A stretch of DNA of 35,321 nt from Bacteroides caecigallinarum (GCF_021531075.1 NZ_JADYTJ010000034.1:1-35321); one strand, 5' to 3'; shown: positions 8,607 through 17,435, counted from the stretch's first letter. The notes: generated by a model not told the origin, from the letters alone. Program-made: numbers and translations.

Positions 8607-8684
8607 ACATAATTGATTTTCTTCCCCCTACTCTGTCCGTACACGGATAATTACAATCACTAATTTTTTAATTTAAAACGTAAA

Positions 8685-9977
8685 ATGGGATATTTATTCA
8701 CATCCGAATCAGTGTCTGAAGGACACCCCGACAAAGTAGCCGATCAAATATCGGATGCTGTGCTTGACAAACTGTTGGCTTATGACCCCAGTTCTAAAGT
8801 AGCTTGCGAAACATTGGTAACTACCGGACAGGTGGTACTGGCAGGAGAAGTGAAAACCAATGCGTACATTGACTTGCAGCGTGTAGCCAGAGAAGTAATC
8901 AACAAGATTGGCTATACTAAGAGCGAGTATATGTTTGAAGGAAACTCATGTGGAGTGCTTTCTGCAATTCACGAACAGAGTGCAGATATCAACCGTGGAG
9001 TGGAACGCGAAGAACCAATGGACCAGGGTGCTGGCGACCAGGGTATGATGTTCGGTTATGCTACTAACGAAACCGAAAACTACATGCCTCTTTCGCTCGA
9101 CCTTGCTCACAAGATACTTAGAGTACTTGCCGATATCCGTCGCGAAGGCAAAGTAATGACTTACCTCCGTCCGGACTCAAAAAGTCAGGTTACTATCGAA
9201 TATGATGACGACCGCCGTCCTGTAAGAATTGACACTATCGTAGTTTCTACACAGCACGATGAGTTCGTTGCTCCTGCAGACTCTTCTAAAGAAGCTCAGT
9301 TGAAGGCTGACGAAGAAATGCTTGCAACTATCCGCAAGGATGTTATTGAGGTACTTATGCCAAGAGTGATAGCAGAGATACACAATCCTGCCGTATTGGC
9401 TCTGTTCAACGACAACATCAAGTATCACGTAAATCCTACCGGTAAGTTCGTTATCGGTGGTCCTCACGGTGATACAGGTCTGACTGGACGTAAGATTATC
9501 GTCGACACATACGGTGGTGCAGGTGCACACGGTGGTGGTGCCTTCTCAGGTAAAGACCCAAGTAAGGTGGACCGTAGCGCGGCATACGCAGCACGCCACA
9601 TTGCCAAGAATCTTGTAGCTGCCGGTGTAGCAGACGAGATACTGGTACAGGTTTCATACGCAATCGGTGTTGCGAAACCTATCAACATCTACGTAAACAC
9701 TTACGGCAGAAGCAAGGTAGCCATGACAGACGGCGAGATAGCAAAGAAAGTTGATGAAATATTCGACATGCGACCTAAGGCTATCGAACAGCGCCTGAAA
9801 CTCCGCAACCCTATCTACAGCGAAACAGCTGCTTACGGACACATGGGACGCGAACCAAAGGTTGTTACAAAAACATTCGAATCTGTTTACGAAGGCAACA
9901 AGACTGTTGAAGTAGAACTCTTCACATGGGAAAAACTGGATTATGTTGACAAAGTAAAAGAGGCTTTCGGATTATAA
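8685..9977 (+). CDS. metK: S-adenosylmethionine synthetase MetK
   Basis: 430 residues, the usual length in Bacteroidetes and longer than the 384 of E. coli. It makes S-adenosylmethionine from methionine and ATP in the cytoplasm. Motifs: [20 protein letters not shown] at the N-terminus, [12 protein letters not shown] (signature 1, about 117-128), and [19 protein letters not shown] (signature 2). Single-gene unit with its own promoter, a SAM-II riboswitch in the leader, and a terminator after the stop. SAM is also the substrate of the QueA and methyltransferase products encoded just upstream. Confidence 0.98.
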   Translation: MGYLFTSESVSEGHPDKVADQISDAVLDKLLAYDPSSKVACETLVTTGQVVLAGEVKTNAYIDLQRVAREVINKIGYTKSEYMFEGNSCGVLSAIHEQSADINRGVEREEPMDQGAGDQGMMFGYATNETENYMPLSLDLAHKILRVLADIRREGKVMTYLRPDSKSQVTIEYDDDRRPVRIDTIVVSTQHDEFVAPADSSKEAQLKADEEMLATIRKDVIEVLMPRVIAEIHNPAVLALFNDNIKYHVNPTGKFVIGGPHGDTGLTGRKIIVDTYGGAGAHGGGAFSGKDPSKVDRSAAYAARHIAKNLVAAGVADEILVQVSYAIGVAKPINIYVNTYGRSKVAMTDGEIAKKVDEIFDMRPKAIEQRLKLRNPIYSETAAYGHMGREPKVVTKTFESVYEGNKTVEVELFTWEKLDYVDKVKEAFGL

Positions 9978-9991
9978 TCCAACAACATATA

Positions 9992-10037
9992 AAATGAAGG
10001 ATGAATGGCGCATAGTGTCTTCATTCTTCATTTTTTT
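9992..10037 (+). terminator. metK terminator
   Basis: Inverted repeat AATGAAGGATGAA against TTCATTCTTCATT (one G-U pair), followed by a run of seven T, starting 15 nt after the metK stop codon. Confidence 0.85.
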
Positions 10038-10078
10038 GTATTGGCAGGTTGCAAAATCATTTGCAATCAGCTCCAAAT

Positions 10079-10120
10079 AACTAACAACTAATAACCAACA
10101 ACTAACAACTAAAATCAACA
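10079..10120 (+). repeat. CTAACAACTAA-type leader repeats
   Basis: Four near-copies of an AACAACTAA unit stand directly before the start of the LOG-family gene. Similar sequence precedes pstC (about 19711-19735) and the deacetylase gene (26219-26231). Such C-containing, A-rich leaders may serve as unstructured translation leaders in a phylum that hardly uses Shine-Dalgarno pairing; that role is inference. Confidence 0.5.
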
Positions 10121-10122
10121 AC

Positions 10123-10710
10123 TTGGAAAATATAAAATCAGTATGCGTTTATTGCGCATCAAGCACAAAAATAGACGAGGCTTATTTCGAAGCGGCAAGA
10201 CAATTAGGTAAACTGCTGGCAGAAAAAGGTATAAATGTGATAAACGGAGCCGGATGCCAAGGACTTATGGCAGCTGTATCGAACTCTGCTCTTGAGACAG
10301 GAGGAAAAGTAACAGGAGTTATCCCGCACTTTATGGTAGAACAAGGATGGAACCACACCGGTCTGACTCAAACCATTGAGACAGAAACCATGCATGAAAG
10401 AAAAAATCTTATGGCTGAAATGAGCGACGCAGTAATAACACTGCCGGGAGGATGCGGCACGCTGGAAGAGCTGCTGGAAATAATCACATGGAAACAGCTC
10501 GGATTGTATCTTAAGCCTATAGTTGTACTGAACGTAAACGGATATTTCACTCCACTACTCAATATGCTTGAAAAAGCAATTGAAGAGAACTTCATGAGAC
10601 CTGAACATATAAAACTATGGGAGGTGGCCAATACTCCTGAAGAAGCGATAGATTTATTGTACACAATACCTATGTGGAACAAAGAATTTCGTAAATTTGC
10701 AGCTATATAA
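10123..10710 (+). CDS. LOG-family protein (TIGR00730; possible cytokinin riboside 5'-monophosphate phosphoribohydrolase)
   Basis: 195 residues with a Rossmann-like fold of the LOG or 'lysine decarboxylase-like' family. The diagnostic motif PGGCGTLEE lies at about 108-116, with the partner motif HERKNLM at about 90-96; together they form the nucleotide-binding and catalytic site. Characterised members cleave the N-glycosidic bond of nucleoside 5'-monophosphates; the physiological substrate here is unknown. The start is the TTG at 10123, since no ATG or GTG upstream is in frame and the expected N-terminus (SVCVYCASS) begins shortly after it. The DUF4271 gene starts 20 nt downstream. Confidence 0.88.
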   Translation: MENIKSVCVYCASSTKIDEAYFEAARQLGKLLAEKGINVINGAGCQGLMAAVSNSALETGGKVTGVIPHFMVEQGWNHTGLTQTIETETMHERKNLMAEMSDAVITLPGGCGTLEELLEIITWKQLGLYLKPIVVLNVNGYFTPLLNMLEKAIEENFMRPEHIKLWEVANTPEEAIDLLYTIPMWNKEFRKFAAI

Positions 10711-10730
10711 GCATTTATCCAGGCCCAAAT

Positions 10731-11516
10731 ATGAATGAGTGGACATTATTCAACGACAGTGTATGTGTAAAACCCGATACTGAACAAACATTCATACCGT
10801 CAGATAACGGTATGAAAGGCGAATCAATGCCCTATAAACTGGTATCGGACAACAATGTCATGGCTGCCATTGTGTTAGGTTTTCTACTCATAGTCATAGC
10901 TCTACAAAATGAGAAAAAAGGTATTATAAAAATTTTCCGTAAATGTTTTGTTTCCACATCATCAGACAGGACTAACCTTTTCGATTACAATTACAACACC
11001 GCATCCAACATTCCTACTATCCTGCTATGCGGTACATTCTGTATCATGGGCGGAATGCTTATTTATCACTATTATTCATATTCCGACCCTGATTTTTTCT
11101 TTAATGTAAATCATCTTGTAATGATGACCGTATATACGGGATTACTGTTTGCATACCTGATATCAAAATGGATAATGTATTCATTCATAAACTGGATATT
11201 CTTTGACAAGGGAAAAGCCAAGCAATGGATAGAACTTGTTTTTAACATAATTGCTGCCCTAGGATTCACACTTTTTCTCACTGCTATATACATTGTTTTT
11301 CTGGACTCAGAGTTTCATTTTTCTTCGAAAATCATACTAATTATAATCTTTATAAGTAAAATATTGTTATTTTATAAGTGCTTCAGGTACTTTTTCTGCA
11401 ATTTTCATGGCGTATTCCATTTAATTTTGTACTTTTGCACCCTCGAAATAATACCTGACATTTTTCTATGGAAAGGTATAGAATTAATTAACAGCATATT
11501 GATCTTAAAAACTTAA
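10731..11516 (+). CDS. DUF4271 family membrane protein
   Basis: 261 residues. After about 35 polar residues there are some seven hydrophobic stretches (first at about 43-58), then the region EIIPDIFLWKGIELINS near the end, typical of DUF4271. The family is restricted to Bacteroidetes and is commonly found directly before hemD, as here (4-nt gap). Function unknown; context could suggest a link with heme synthesis, but conserved order alone does not prove it. The last 100 bases contain promoter-like boxes for hemD. Confidence 0.82.
   Translation: MNEWTLFNDSVCVKPDTEQTFIPSDNGMKGESMPYKLVSDNNVMAAIVLGFLLIVIALQNEKKGIIKIFRKCFVSTSSDRTNLFDYNYNTASNIPTILLCGTFCIMGGMLIYHYYSYSDPDFFFNVNHLVMMTVYTGLLFAYLISKWIMYSFINWIFFDKGKAKQWIELVFNIIAALGFTLFLTAIYIVFLDSEFHFSSKIILIIIFISKILLFYKCFRYFFCNFHGVFHLILYFCTLEIIPDIFLWKGIELINSILILKT
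11422..11437 (+). promoter_or_regulatory. two adjacent -7 boxes inside DUF4271, possible hemD promoter
   Basis: TAATTTTG (11422-11429) and TACTTTTG (11430-11437) both fit TAnnTTTG and lie 84-99 nt before the hemD start, within the end of the upstream coding sequence. Confidence 0.45.
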
Positions 11517-11520
11517 AGCA

Positions 11521-12267
11521 TTGAAGATAAAGAAAGTTCTAGTTTCTCAGCCAAAACCGACAACAGAGAAATCTCCTTACTTTGACATTGCTGAGAAATA
11601 CGGAGTGAAGATAGATTTTCGCCCGTTTATAAAAGTAGAGAGTCTTACTGCTAAGGAATTCAGACAGCAGAAAGTTTCTATTTTGGACCATACAGCTATC
11701 GTGTTTACATCACGCCATGCAATAGACCACTTCTTTAATCTTTGTGTGGATTTGCGTGTTACGATACCGGAAACAATGAAGTACTTCTGTACATCAGAAG
11801 CAATCGCACTCTACATACAGAAATATGTACAGTACAGAAAGCGCAAAGTATTCTTCGGTCCGAGTGGTAAATTTGCAGACCTATTGCCTACTATCATCAA
11901 ACATAATACAGAGAAGTATTTCATCCCAATGTCGGATGTTCATAATGATGAAGTGAAAGATTTGCTTGACAAGAACAATATACAGCACACAGAAGCAGTA
12001 ATGTATCGTACTGTAAGCAACGATTTCACACCGGAAGAAAGTTTTGATTATGACATGCTTGTGTTCTTCAGCCCTGCTGGAATACAGTCATTGATGAAGA
12101 ATTTCCCTGATTTCGAACAGAAAGATATAGCAATAGGATGTTTCGGACCTACAACTGCAAAAGCAGTAAAAGATGCAGGTTTGCGTCTGGACCTTGAAGC
12201 TCCATCTGCTACAGCCCCATCAATGCCGGCTGCATTGGACTCTTTCATCCGCGAACACAACAAATAA
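11521..12267 (+). CDS. hemD: uroporphyrinogen-III synthase HemD
   Basis: 248 residues. It cyclises hydroxymethylbilane to uroporphyrinogen III in tetrapyrrole synthesis. The family is poorly conserved in sequence. Supporting features are the N-terminal VLVSQPKPT, the AIVFTSRHAIDHFF segment, VMYRTV, and the C-terminal MLVFFSPAGIQS followed by IGCFGPTTAKAVKDAGL. The start is a TTG at 11521, 4 nt after the DUF4271 stop; no better start is in frame nearby. The remaining heme genes are elsewhere. Confidence 0.88.
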   Translation: MKIKKVLVSQPKPTTEKSPYFDIAEKYGVKIDFRPFIKVESLTAKEFRQQKVSILDHTAIVFTSRHAIDHFFNLCVDLRVTIPETMKYFCTSEAIALYIQKYVQYRKRKVFFGPSGKFADLLPTIIKHNTEKYFIPMSDVHNDEVKDLLDKNNIQHTEAVMYRTVSNDFTPEESFDYDMLVFFSPAGIQSLMKNFPDFEQKDIAIGCFGPTTAKAVKDAGLRLDLEAPSATAPSMPAALDSFIREHNK

Positions 12268-12322
12268 TTAAATAATAAGCAATATCATCACCAACCGGGT
12301 GTTTTGTATCGGGAAAGTTTTA

Positions 12323-12330
12323 TAACTTTG
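12323..12330 (+). promoter_or_regulatory. -7 promoter box of rnpA
   Basis: TAACTTTG matches TAnnTTTG, with TTTG at 12303-12306 as a candidate -33 element and the rnpA ATG 47 nt downstream. Confidence 0.6.
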
Positions 12331-12377
12331 CGGTGCGGAACTCCCGGTTTATTTTTTTAACCATAAAATAAAGATTA

Positions 12378-12773
12378 ATGAGCGAGAAGAAAATATTTAC
12401 ATTACATAAGGAAGAGAGACTGAGCAGCAAGATTATTATAGAAAAGCTGTTTTCAGGAGGAAGCAAATCTCTGCCGGCTTTCCCGCTCAGAATAGTATAT
12501 ATGCCTGTAGAGGAAGAATCACTTCCCACTGTATCGCTGCTTATAAGTGTTCCAAAGAAAAAATTCAAAAGAGCCGTAAAGAGAAACAGAGTGAAAAGAC
12601 AGATAAGGGAGGCTTACAGAAAGAACAAGTTCATACTGAAAGAAGTACTGGAAAAGGATAACAAAAAAGCTGCTATAGCTTTCATATGGCTTGGCAACGA
12701 ATTGTGCGACTCTTCCGAAATAGAAAGCAAGGTAATAAAACTGCTACAACTCACAGCAGAGAAGTTTGTCTGA
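12378..12773 (+). CDS. rnpA: ribonuclease P protein component
   Basis: 131 residues, basic. It binds the RNase P RNA and helps to mature the 5' ends of tRNAs. The hallmark is the basic helix with KRAVKRNRVKRQIREAYR (about 63-80), preceded by SVPKKKFKRA. Length is slightly above the 119 of E. coli, as is common in this phylum. yidD follows after 3 nt, the classic rnpA-yidD pair; rpmH, often upstream in other phyla, is not here. Confidence 0.95.
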   Translation: MSEKKIFTLHKEERLSSKIIIEKLFSGGSKSLPAFPLRIVYMPVEEESLPTVSLLISVPKKKFKRAVKRNRVKRQIREAYRKNKFILKEVLEKDNKKAAIAFIWLGNELCDSSEIESKVIKLLQLTAEKFV

Positions 12774-12776
12774 AAG

Positions 12777-13007
12777 ATGAAAACCATCAAACTGATATTG
12801 ACATACATACTGCTGGCTCCTGTATATTTCTACAGGAACTGCATATCTCCTTTCACACCTCCTTCGTGCAGATTCACTCCTACCTGTTCCGAATATGCTG
12901 TAGAAGCTCTGAAAAAACACGGTCCTATCAAAGGGCTGTATCTCACAATAAGAAGAATCCTGCGATGCCATCCGTGGGGTGGTTCAGGATATGATCCTGT
13001 ACCTTAA
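12777..13007 (+). CDS. yidD: membrane protein insertion efficiency factor YidD
   Basis: 76 residues. A small membrane-associated protein thought to assist YidC-dependent insertion of inner-membrane proteins. The conserved cysteine-rich core [20 protein letters not shown] (about 21-40) and the C-terminal [14 protein letters not shown] are complete. It starts 3 nt after the rnpA stop and is followed 20 nt later by the TatD-like gene. Confidence 0.95.
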   Translation: MKTIKLILTYILLAPVYFYRNCISPFTPPSCRFTPTCSEYAVEALKKHGPIKGLYLTIRRILRCHPWGGSGYDPVP

Positions 13008-13027
13008 TCCAAATCATACATACTACC

Positions 13028-13672
13028 ATGATTGCAGATATCCATTCACATATAGTCTCTAACATGCATGAATATAAAATAAACAGTTTTTGCATGAAAG
13101 ACAAAGATTCCAATGATTTTATCTCGGCAAAGCATATCTCAATAGGTATACATCCCTGGTATGTCACAACAAACGACATTGATAAGCAGACAGAATGGAT
13201 TGAAAAAATGGCAAAAAACGACAAGCGTGTGATAGCCATAGGCGAATGTGGAACGGATAAACTGTGTGACACTGACATGAGACTTCAGACTAAAGCATTC
13301 TACAACTGCATCACGATATCCGAAACCTTCGACCTTCCACTCATCATACACTGCGTGAAGACTTCGAACGAGATTATAAGGCTAAAGAAGTCCATAAAGC
13401 CGAAACAGGCATGGATTATACACGGATTCCGCGGAAAACCAGAACAGGCATTGCAATATATCAGCAATGGCTTCTACCTGTCTTTCGGGAAACTTTATAA
13501 TGCTGAATCTATAAAAATAGCTCCTCACGACAAACTATTGTTCGAAACTGACGAATACACAGGAAACGTAGCAGAGATAATAACAAGTGCCGCCGAAACA
13601 CTTGACATTCTTTCTGACAAATTGCTGAACATAGCATCAGAAAATGCTAAACGTCTCTTTTTTAATAGATAA
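13028..13672 (+). CDS. TatD-family metal-dependent hydrolase
   Basis: 214 residues, shorter than the 260 of typical TatD nucleases. Metal-binding residues of the TIM barrel can be placed: His6 and His8 (DIHSH), Glu73 (IGECGTD), His108 (IIHC), His132 (IIHGFRG) and Asp175 (ETDE). TatD proteins are 3'-5' exonucleases or phosphohydrolases in other bacteria. The shorter length, with compressed loops, is common among Bacteroidetes members placed after yidD. Probably the third gene of the rnpA operon. Confidence 0.85.
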   Translation: MIADIHSHIVSNMHEYKINSFCMKDKDSNDFISAKHISIGIHPWYVTTNDIDKQTEWIEKMAKNDKRVIAIGECGTDKLCDTDMRLQTKAFYNCITISETFDLPLIIHCVKTSNEIIRLKKSIKPKQAWIIHGFRGKPEQALQYISNGFYLSFGKLYNAESIKIAPHDKLLFETDEYTGNVAEIITSAAETLDILSDKLLNIASENAKRLFFNR

Positions 13673-13698
13673 AAATTGCTTATTCAGATAAAGTGTCG

Positions 13699-13706
13699 TA
13701 ATTTTG
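13699..13706 (+). promoter_or_regulatory. -7 promoter box of tyrS
   Basis: TAATTTTG matches TAnnTTTG, 68 nt before the tyrS ATG. No T-box-like element or long leader is visible. Confidence 0.6.
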
Positions 13707-13774
13707 CCATCAACAACTAACGGTCAACGAAGTTAAACCAAAAATTATATATGTTAAACTAAGAATTTCATTCG

Positions 13775-15067
13775 ATGAACTTTGTAGAAGAATTAAGATG
13801 GCGCGGAATGGTACACACCATGATGCCAGGCACAGAAGAACTACTTGAAAAAGAAATGGTAACAGCTTACCTCGGTATTGACCCTACTGCAGACTCTTTG
13901 CACATCGGTCACTTATGCGGCGTTATGATGTTAAGACATTTCCAGCGTTGCGGCCACAAGCCGTTAGCTCTTGTAGGTGGTGCAACTGGTATGATTGGCG
14001 ACCCGTCCGGGAAATCACAGGAACGTAACCTGTTGGACGAAGAAACATTGCGCCATAATCAGGAGTGTATCAAGAAGCAGTTGGGCAAATTCCTCGATTT
14101 CGAATCGGACGCCCCAAACAAGGCAGAACTGGTAAACAACTATGACTGGATGAAAGACTTCTCATTCCTTGACTTCGCACGTACAGTAGGAAAGCACATC
14201 ACCGTAAATTACATGATGGCAAAAGATTCTGTACAGAAACGTCTGAACGGAGAGGCACGCGACGGACTTTCATTCACTGAATTTACTTATCAGCTGCTGC
14301 AAGGATATGACTTCCTGCATCTGTATGAAACCAAGAACTGTAAACTTCAGTTGGGTGGTTCCGACCAGTGGGGTAACATCACCACAGGTGCCGAACTGAT
14401 TCGCCGTACTAACGGTGGTGAGGTTTACGCACTTACATGTCCGCTTATAACAAAAGCCGATGGTGGTAAGTTCGGTAAGACAGAGTCAGGAAACATATGG
14501 TTGGATCCACGATATACATCTCCATATAAGTTCTATCAGTTCTGGCTCAACGTCAGCGACGAAGACGCTAAGAAATATATCAAGATTTTCACTTCAATAT
14601 CAAAAGAAGAAATCGACAGCCTGATTGCTGAACATGAGACAGCTCCTCACTTGCGCGTTCTTCAGAAACGTCTTGCCAAGGAAGTTACTATCATGGTTCA
14701 CTCTGAGGAAGACTACAATGCAGCAGTTGAAGCATCAGGAATCCTGTTCGGAAACGCAACTTCAGAAGCTCTGAAGAAACTTGACGAAGACACTCTTCTT
14801 TCAGTATTCGAAGGTGTTCCACAGTTCGAGGTTGCTAAAGCCGACATCGAAGCCGGAATAAAGGCTGTTGACCTGTTTGCTGAAAAGACAGCTATCTTCC
14901 CTTCAAAAGGCGAAATGAGAAAGATGGTACAGGGCGGTGGCGTTTCTTTGAACAAGGAGAAACTTGCTACGTTCGACCAGACTATCACAGCCGAAGATTT
15001 GCTTGACGGCAAATATCTTCTCGTACAGCGTGGAAAGAAGAACTATTATCTGATTATTGCAAAATAA
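13775..15067 (+). CDS. tyrS: tyrosyl-tRNA synthetase
   Basis: 430 residues, class I synthetase that charges tRNA-Tyr. The HIGH motif appears as HIGHLCG (about 47-53) and the KMSKS loop as KFGKTESG (about 233-240); the tyrosine pocket region YQLLQGYDF is intact. The C-terminus carries an S4-like RNA-binding domain, with GGGVSLN and the final [15 protein letters not shown]. Single-gene unit with its own promoter and a strong terminator. Confidence 0.97.
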   Translation: MNFVEELRWRGMVHTMMPGTEELLEKEMVTAYLGIDPTADSLHIGHLCGVMMLRHFQRCGHKPLALVGGATGMIGDPSGKSQERNLLDEETLRHNQECIKKQLGKFLDFESDAPNKAELVNNYDWMKDFSFLDFARTVGKHITVNYMMAKDSVQKRLNGEARDGLSFTEFTYQLLQGYDFLHLYETKNCKLQLGGSDQWGNITTGAELIRRTNGGEVYALTCPLITKADGGKFGKTESGNIWLDPRYTSPYKFYQFWLNVSDEDAKKYIKIFTSISKEEIDSLIAEHETAPHLRVLQKRLAKEVTIMVHSEEDYNAAVEASGILFGNATSEALKKLDEDTLLSVFEGVPQFEVAKADIEAGIKAVDLFAEKTAIFPSKGEMRKMVQGGGVSLNKEKLATFDQTITAEDLLDGKYLLVQRGKKNYYLIIAK

Positions 15068-15087
15068 CACACACTTATATTACATTT

Positions 15088-15128
15088 AAAGACCGCAGGA
15101 CCATCCGTTTCTGCGGTCTTTGTTTTTA
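15088..15128 (+). terminator. tyrS terminator
   Basis: Perfect 11-bp stem AAAGACCGCAG (15088-15098) with CTGCGGTCTTT (15111-15121), 12-nt loop, then GTTTTTATT. It lies about 20 nt after the tyrS stop codon. Confidence 0.92.
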
Positions 15129-15145
15129 TTTATGGCTGAATTTGT

Positions 15146-15153
15146 TATCTTTG
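15146..15153 (+). promoter_or_regulatory. -7 promoter box of the heparinase-family gene
   Basis: TATCTTTG matches TAnnTTTG exactly, 35 nt before the ATG at 15188 and just after the tyrS terminator. Confidence 0.65.
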
Positions 15154-15187
15154 CATCATATACTTAAACCTATTAATTTTATCAAGA

Positions 15188-17116
15188 ATGAAAAATCACT
15201 TTTTACTACGCATGTGGATAGCATTCAGCCTGTTGATAATGTTTGCAACAACCACATTTGCATACACAGAAAGGAATCTACTGCAAAATTCCATTACAAA
15301 AGAACAACTCAAGGAAGCTTTGGTGATGAACTGTGCATGGGTGCCATATCCTGCATACACAGACAGAGATGGCTGGAATTCACTACTCAGCGAAGAAGAC
15401 AGACAGACACTTATCAAAGCCGGAGAAAAGATGCTCGACTACAAATGGCAGGTAATACGTGCCACCGACTATCTGGAATATGAGCGTAGTGGCGAAAGAA
15501 ACATCATGCAAAATCCATACGAAGCAAACCGTAAAGCCATAAACGTGCTTATGATGGCAGAACTTGCTGAAGGGAAAGGACGTTTCGTAGACCAACTGAT
15601 AAACGGTGTATTCTTCAGCTGCGAAATGACATCATGGGTACTGTCGGCACACTTACCAAGACAAAGCACCAAACGCTCTATGCCGGACTGGCGCGAACAA
15701 ATCATTGACCTGGGCTCAGGAAACTACGGTTCTATGCTGGCATGGGTATATTATTTTTTCCACGATACATTCGACAAAGCCGATCCTGTTATCTCACTTC
15801 GCCTTCGTCACGAACTTCAGGAACGTATTCTCGACCCTTTCATGGAAAACGATAAAGAATGGTGGATGGCATTCTATTGGAAACCGGGAGAAATCATAAA
15901 CAACTGGAACCCTTGGTGTAACTCGAATGTGCTTCAGTGCTATCTTCTTCTTGAAGATGACCGCAACAAGCTTACTGATGCTGTATGGCGTACAATGCAA
16001 TCAGTAGATAAGTTCATCAATTTCGTAAAATCTGACGGTGCTTGCGAGGAAGGTACCTCATATTGGGGGCATGCCGCAGGAAAAATGTACGACTATCTAC
16101 AAATACTTTCCGACGGAACAGGCGGAAAAGTATCTCTGTTCAATAACCCTATGATACGCCGTATGGGAGAATATATAAGCCGTTCGTATGTAGGCGACGG
16201 ATGGGTGGTAAACTTTGCTGACGCTTCGGCAAAGGGCGGTGGCGATGCTCCATTGATTTACCGCTACGGACGCGCCGTAGGCAGCGAAGAGATGATGCAG
16301 TTCGCAGCATATCTGCTCAAGGGTAAACGTCCTACAATTCCTCTTGGCAATGATGCTTTCCGTACTTTACAGTGTGTACTGCTGAATAAGGAACTGGAGC
16401 AGACTGAGGCAGCCCACAAGGTTCCTGCATGCACATGGTATCCTGAAACAGAGTTCTGCTATCTGACAAACAATTCAGGATGGTTCCTTGCCACAAAGGG
16501 AGGTTTCAACAACGAAAGCCACAATCATAACGATGCCGGAACATTCTCACTCTACATCAACAACACTCCTATGTTTATTGATGCAGGAGTAGGAACATAC
16601 ACACGCCAGACTTTCAGCAGCGAGAGATATTCCATCTGGACCATGCAGAGCAACTACCACAATCTGCCTATGATAAACGGTGTTCCACAGCGTTTCGGAC
16701 AGGAATATAAGGCTACGAATGTTGTATGCAAAGAAAAACAACGCTACTTCTCTGCAGATATCTCCACAGTATACCCGGAAGAAGCTACCGTAAACAGCTG
16801 GACACGCGCATATAAACTGGAGAACAAACGTCTTGTAATAACAGACAAATTCTCGCTGAAAGAGACCAAGGCAGCCAATCAGGTGAATTTCCTAGTTTGG
16901 GGAGATATTGATATAAGCAAAGCCGGTAAAGTAAGTATAACAGTGGGTGATGAACATGCAACACTAGAATATCCTACAAACTTCAAGGCTACACTTGAAA
17001 CTATAGAACTTCCTGATACACGACTGTCAAACGTATGGGGAGAACAGATATACCGCATAGTATTGACTGACTCACAAAAGAGACTCGAAGGAAGCTACAA
17101 ATTCATCATAAAGTAG
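15188..17116 (+). CDS. secreted heparinase II/III-family protein, probable polysaccharide lyase
   Basis: 642 residues. A signal peptide (first 25 or so residues, ending FATTTFA) is followed by an alpha-helical toroid domain with NNWNPWCNSN (about 238-247) and GACEEGTSYW (about 284-293), then a beta-sandwich containing SHNHNDAGTFSLY (about 444-456), FIDAGVGTY and SNYHNLPMINGVPQ. This is the heparinase II/III architecture; His447, Asp465 and His491 are plausible zinc ligands, and Tyr292 a plausible catalytic residue. Such enzymes cleave uronic-acid polysaccharides, but the exact substrate cannot be read from sequence. It stands alone, without SusC/SusD or sulfatase neighbours, between two terminators. 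Confidence 0.85.
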   Translation: MKNHFLLRMWIAFSLLIMFATTTFAYTERNLLQNSITKEQLKEALVMNCAWVPYPAYTDRDGWNSLLSEEDRQTLIKAGEKMLDYKWQVIRATDYLEYERSGERNIMQNPYEANRKAINVLMMAELAEGKGRFVDQLINGVFFSCEMTSWVLSAHLPRQSTKRSMPDWREQIIDLGSGNYGSMLAWVYYFFHDTFDKADPVISLRLRHELQERILDPFMENDKEWWMAFYWKPGEIINNWNPWCNSNVLQCYLLLEDDRNKLTDAVWRTMQSVDKFINFVKSDGACEEGTSYWGHAAGKMYDYLQILSDGTGGKVSLFNNPMIRRMGEYISRSYVGDGWVVNFADASAKGGGDAPLIYRYGRAVGSEEMMQFAAYLLKGKRPTIPLGNDAFRTLQCVLLNKELEQTEAAHKVPACTWYPETEFCYLTNNSGWFLATKGGFNNESHNHNDAGTFSLYINNTPMFIDAGVGTYTRQTFSSERYSIWTMQSNYHNLPMINGVPQRFGQEYKATNVVCKEKQRYFSADISTVYPEEATVNSWTRAYKLENKRLVITDKFSLKETKAANQVNFLVWGDIDISKAGKVSITVGDEHATLEYPTNFKATLETIELPDTRLSNVWGEQIYRIVLTDSQKRLEGSYKFIIK

Positions 17117-17173
17117 TATTGAAAGAAGTTTGCAAACTGTTTTAAAAATCTTTGCAAACATACATCCCGATAA

Positions 17174-17233
17174 AAAAGGGCAAATATCCTATATTGGTCA
17201 AACTCCAATTATTCTATGGATATTTGCCCTTTT
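17174..17233 (+). terminator. strong terminator after the heparinase-family gene
   Basis: Perfect 16-bp stem: 17174-17189 (AAAAGGGCAAATATCC) with 17218-17233 (GGATATTTGCCCTTTT). The 28-nt loop holds an inner stem ATTGG (17193-17197) with CCAAT (17205-17209). A- and T-rich flanks could stop transcription from either side. It takes up most of the first half of the 319-nt gap before the porin gene. Confidence 0.9.
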
Positions 17234-17275
17234 CTCATTATATTCATACTGCAAATAAAGCCATATTTCATGTAA

Positions 17276-17283
17276 TATCTTTG
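17276..17283 (+). promoter_or_regulatory. -7 box within a TGTAATAT direct repeat, possible upstream porin promoter
   Basis: TATCTTTG matches TAnnTTTG exactly. It overlaps two copies of TGTAATAT (17271-17278, 17282-17289) spaced 11 bp apart. This would give a leader of about 145 nt before the porin start. A nearer box (CATTTTTG, 17400-17407) is the alternative. Confidence 0.4.
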
Positions 17284-17360
17284 TAATATATGCTACATTT
17301 GTGTTTAATAAACTAATTATTAGATATATACATTCATAATATAAAAACAGATTAATATTA

Positions 17361-17393
17361 ATGTTAAGTGATTGTAACATGTTTGTAACACCA
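17361..17393 (+). promoter_or_regulatory. PHO-box-like 11-bp direct repeats before the porin gene
   Basis: TTGTAACA occurs at 17372-17379 and 17383-17390, exactly 11 bp apart, and a weaker copy (ATGTTAAG) lies 11 bp further upstream at 17361. A near-consensus -7 box CATTTTTG (17400-17407) follows after 9 nt. Response regulators of the PhoB type bind pairs of 7-bp units with an 11-bp repeat. The location before a porin and the pst genes makes phosphate control a sensible inference. Confidence 0.5.
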
Positions 17394-17435
17394 AACAGCC
17401 ATTTTTGCGTCGTGAAAATTAAGCAAGCTATAAAT

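Noticed and set aside
12293-12357. AACCGGG and CCCGGTT arms followed by TATTTTTTT between hemD and rnpA, as a possible terminator.
   Set aside because: The stem is only 7 bp and the 43-nt loop contains the likely rnpA promoter, so a terminator there would block the gene it precedes.
13722-13737. The tyrS leader and the GT117 leader (22786-22797) share ACGGTC(A/T)ACGAA, and TCAACGAAGTTAAA recurs near 30723.
   Set aside because: Words of this length are expected to recur a few times by chance in 35 kb on two strands, positions relative to genes differ, and no secondary structure is shared.
17271-17289. TGTAATAT repeated at 11-bp spacing as a further PHO box.
   Set aside because: The repeat contains an exact TAnnTTTG promoter box, which explains much of the sequence, and it is in a very AT-rich stretch; I list it only as a promoter candidate.
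17361-17435. N-terminal extension of the porin from an ATG at 17361.
   Set aside because: The extension lacks signal-peptide character and covers the regulatory repeats and the -7 box; the ATG at 17436 opens a textbook signal peptide.
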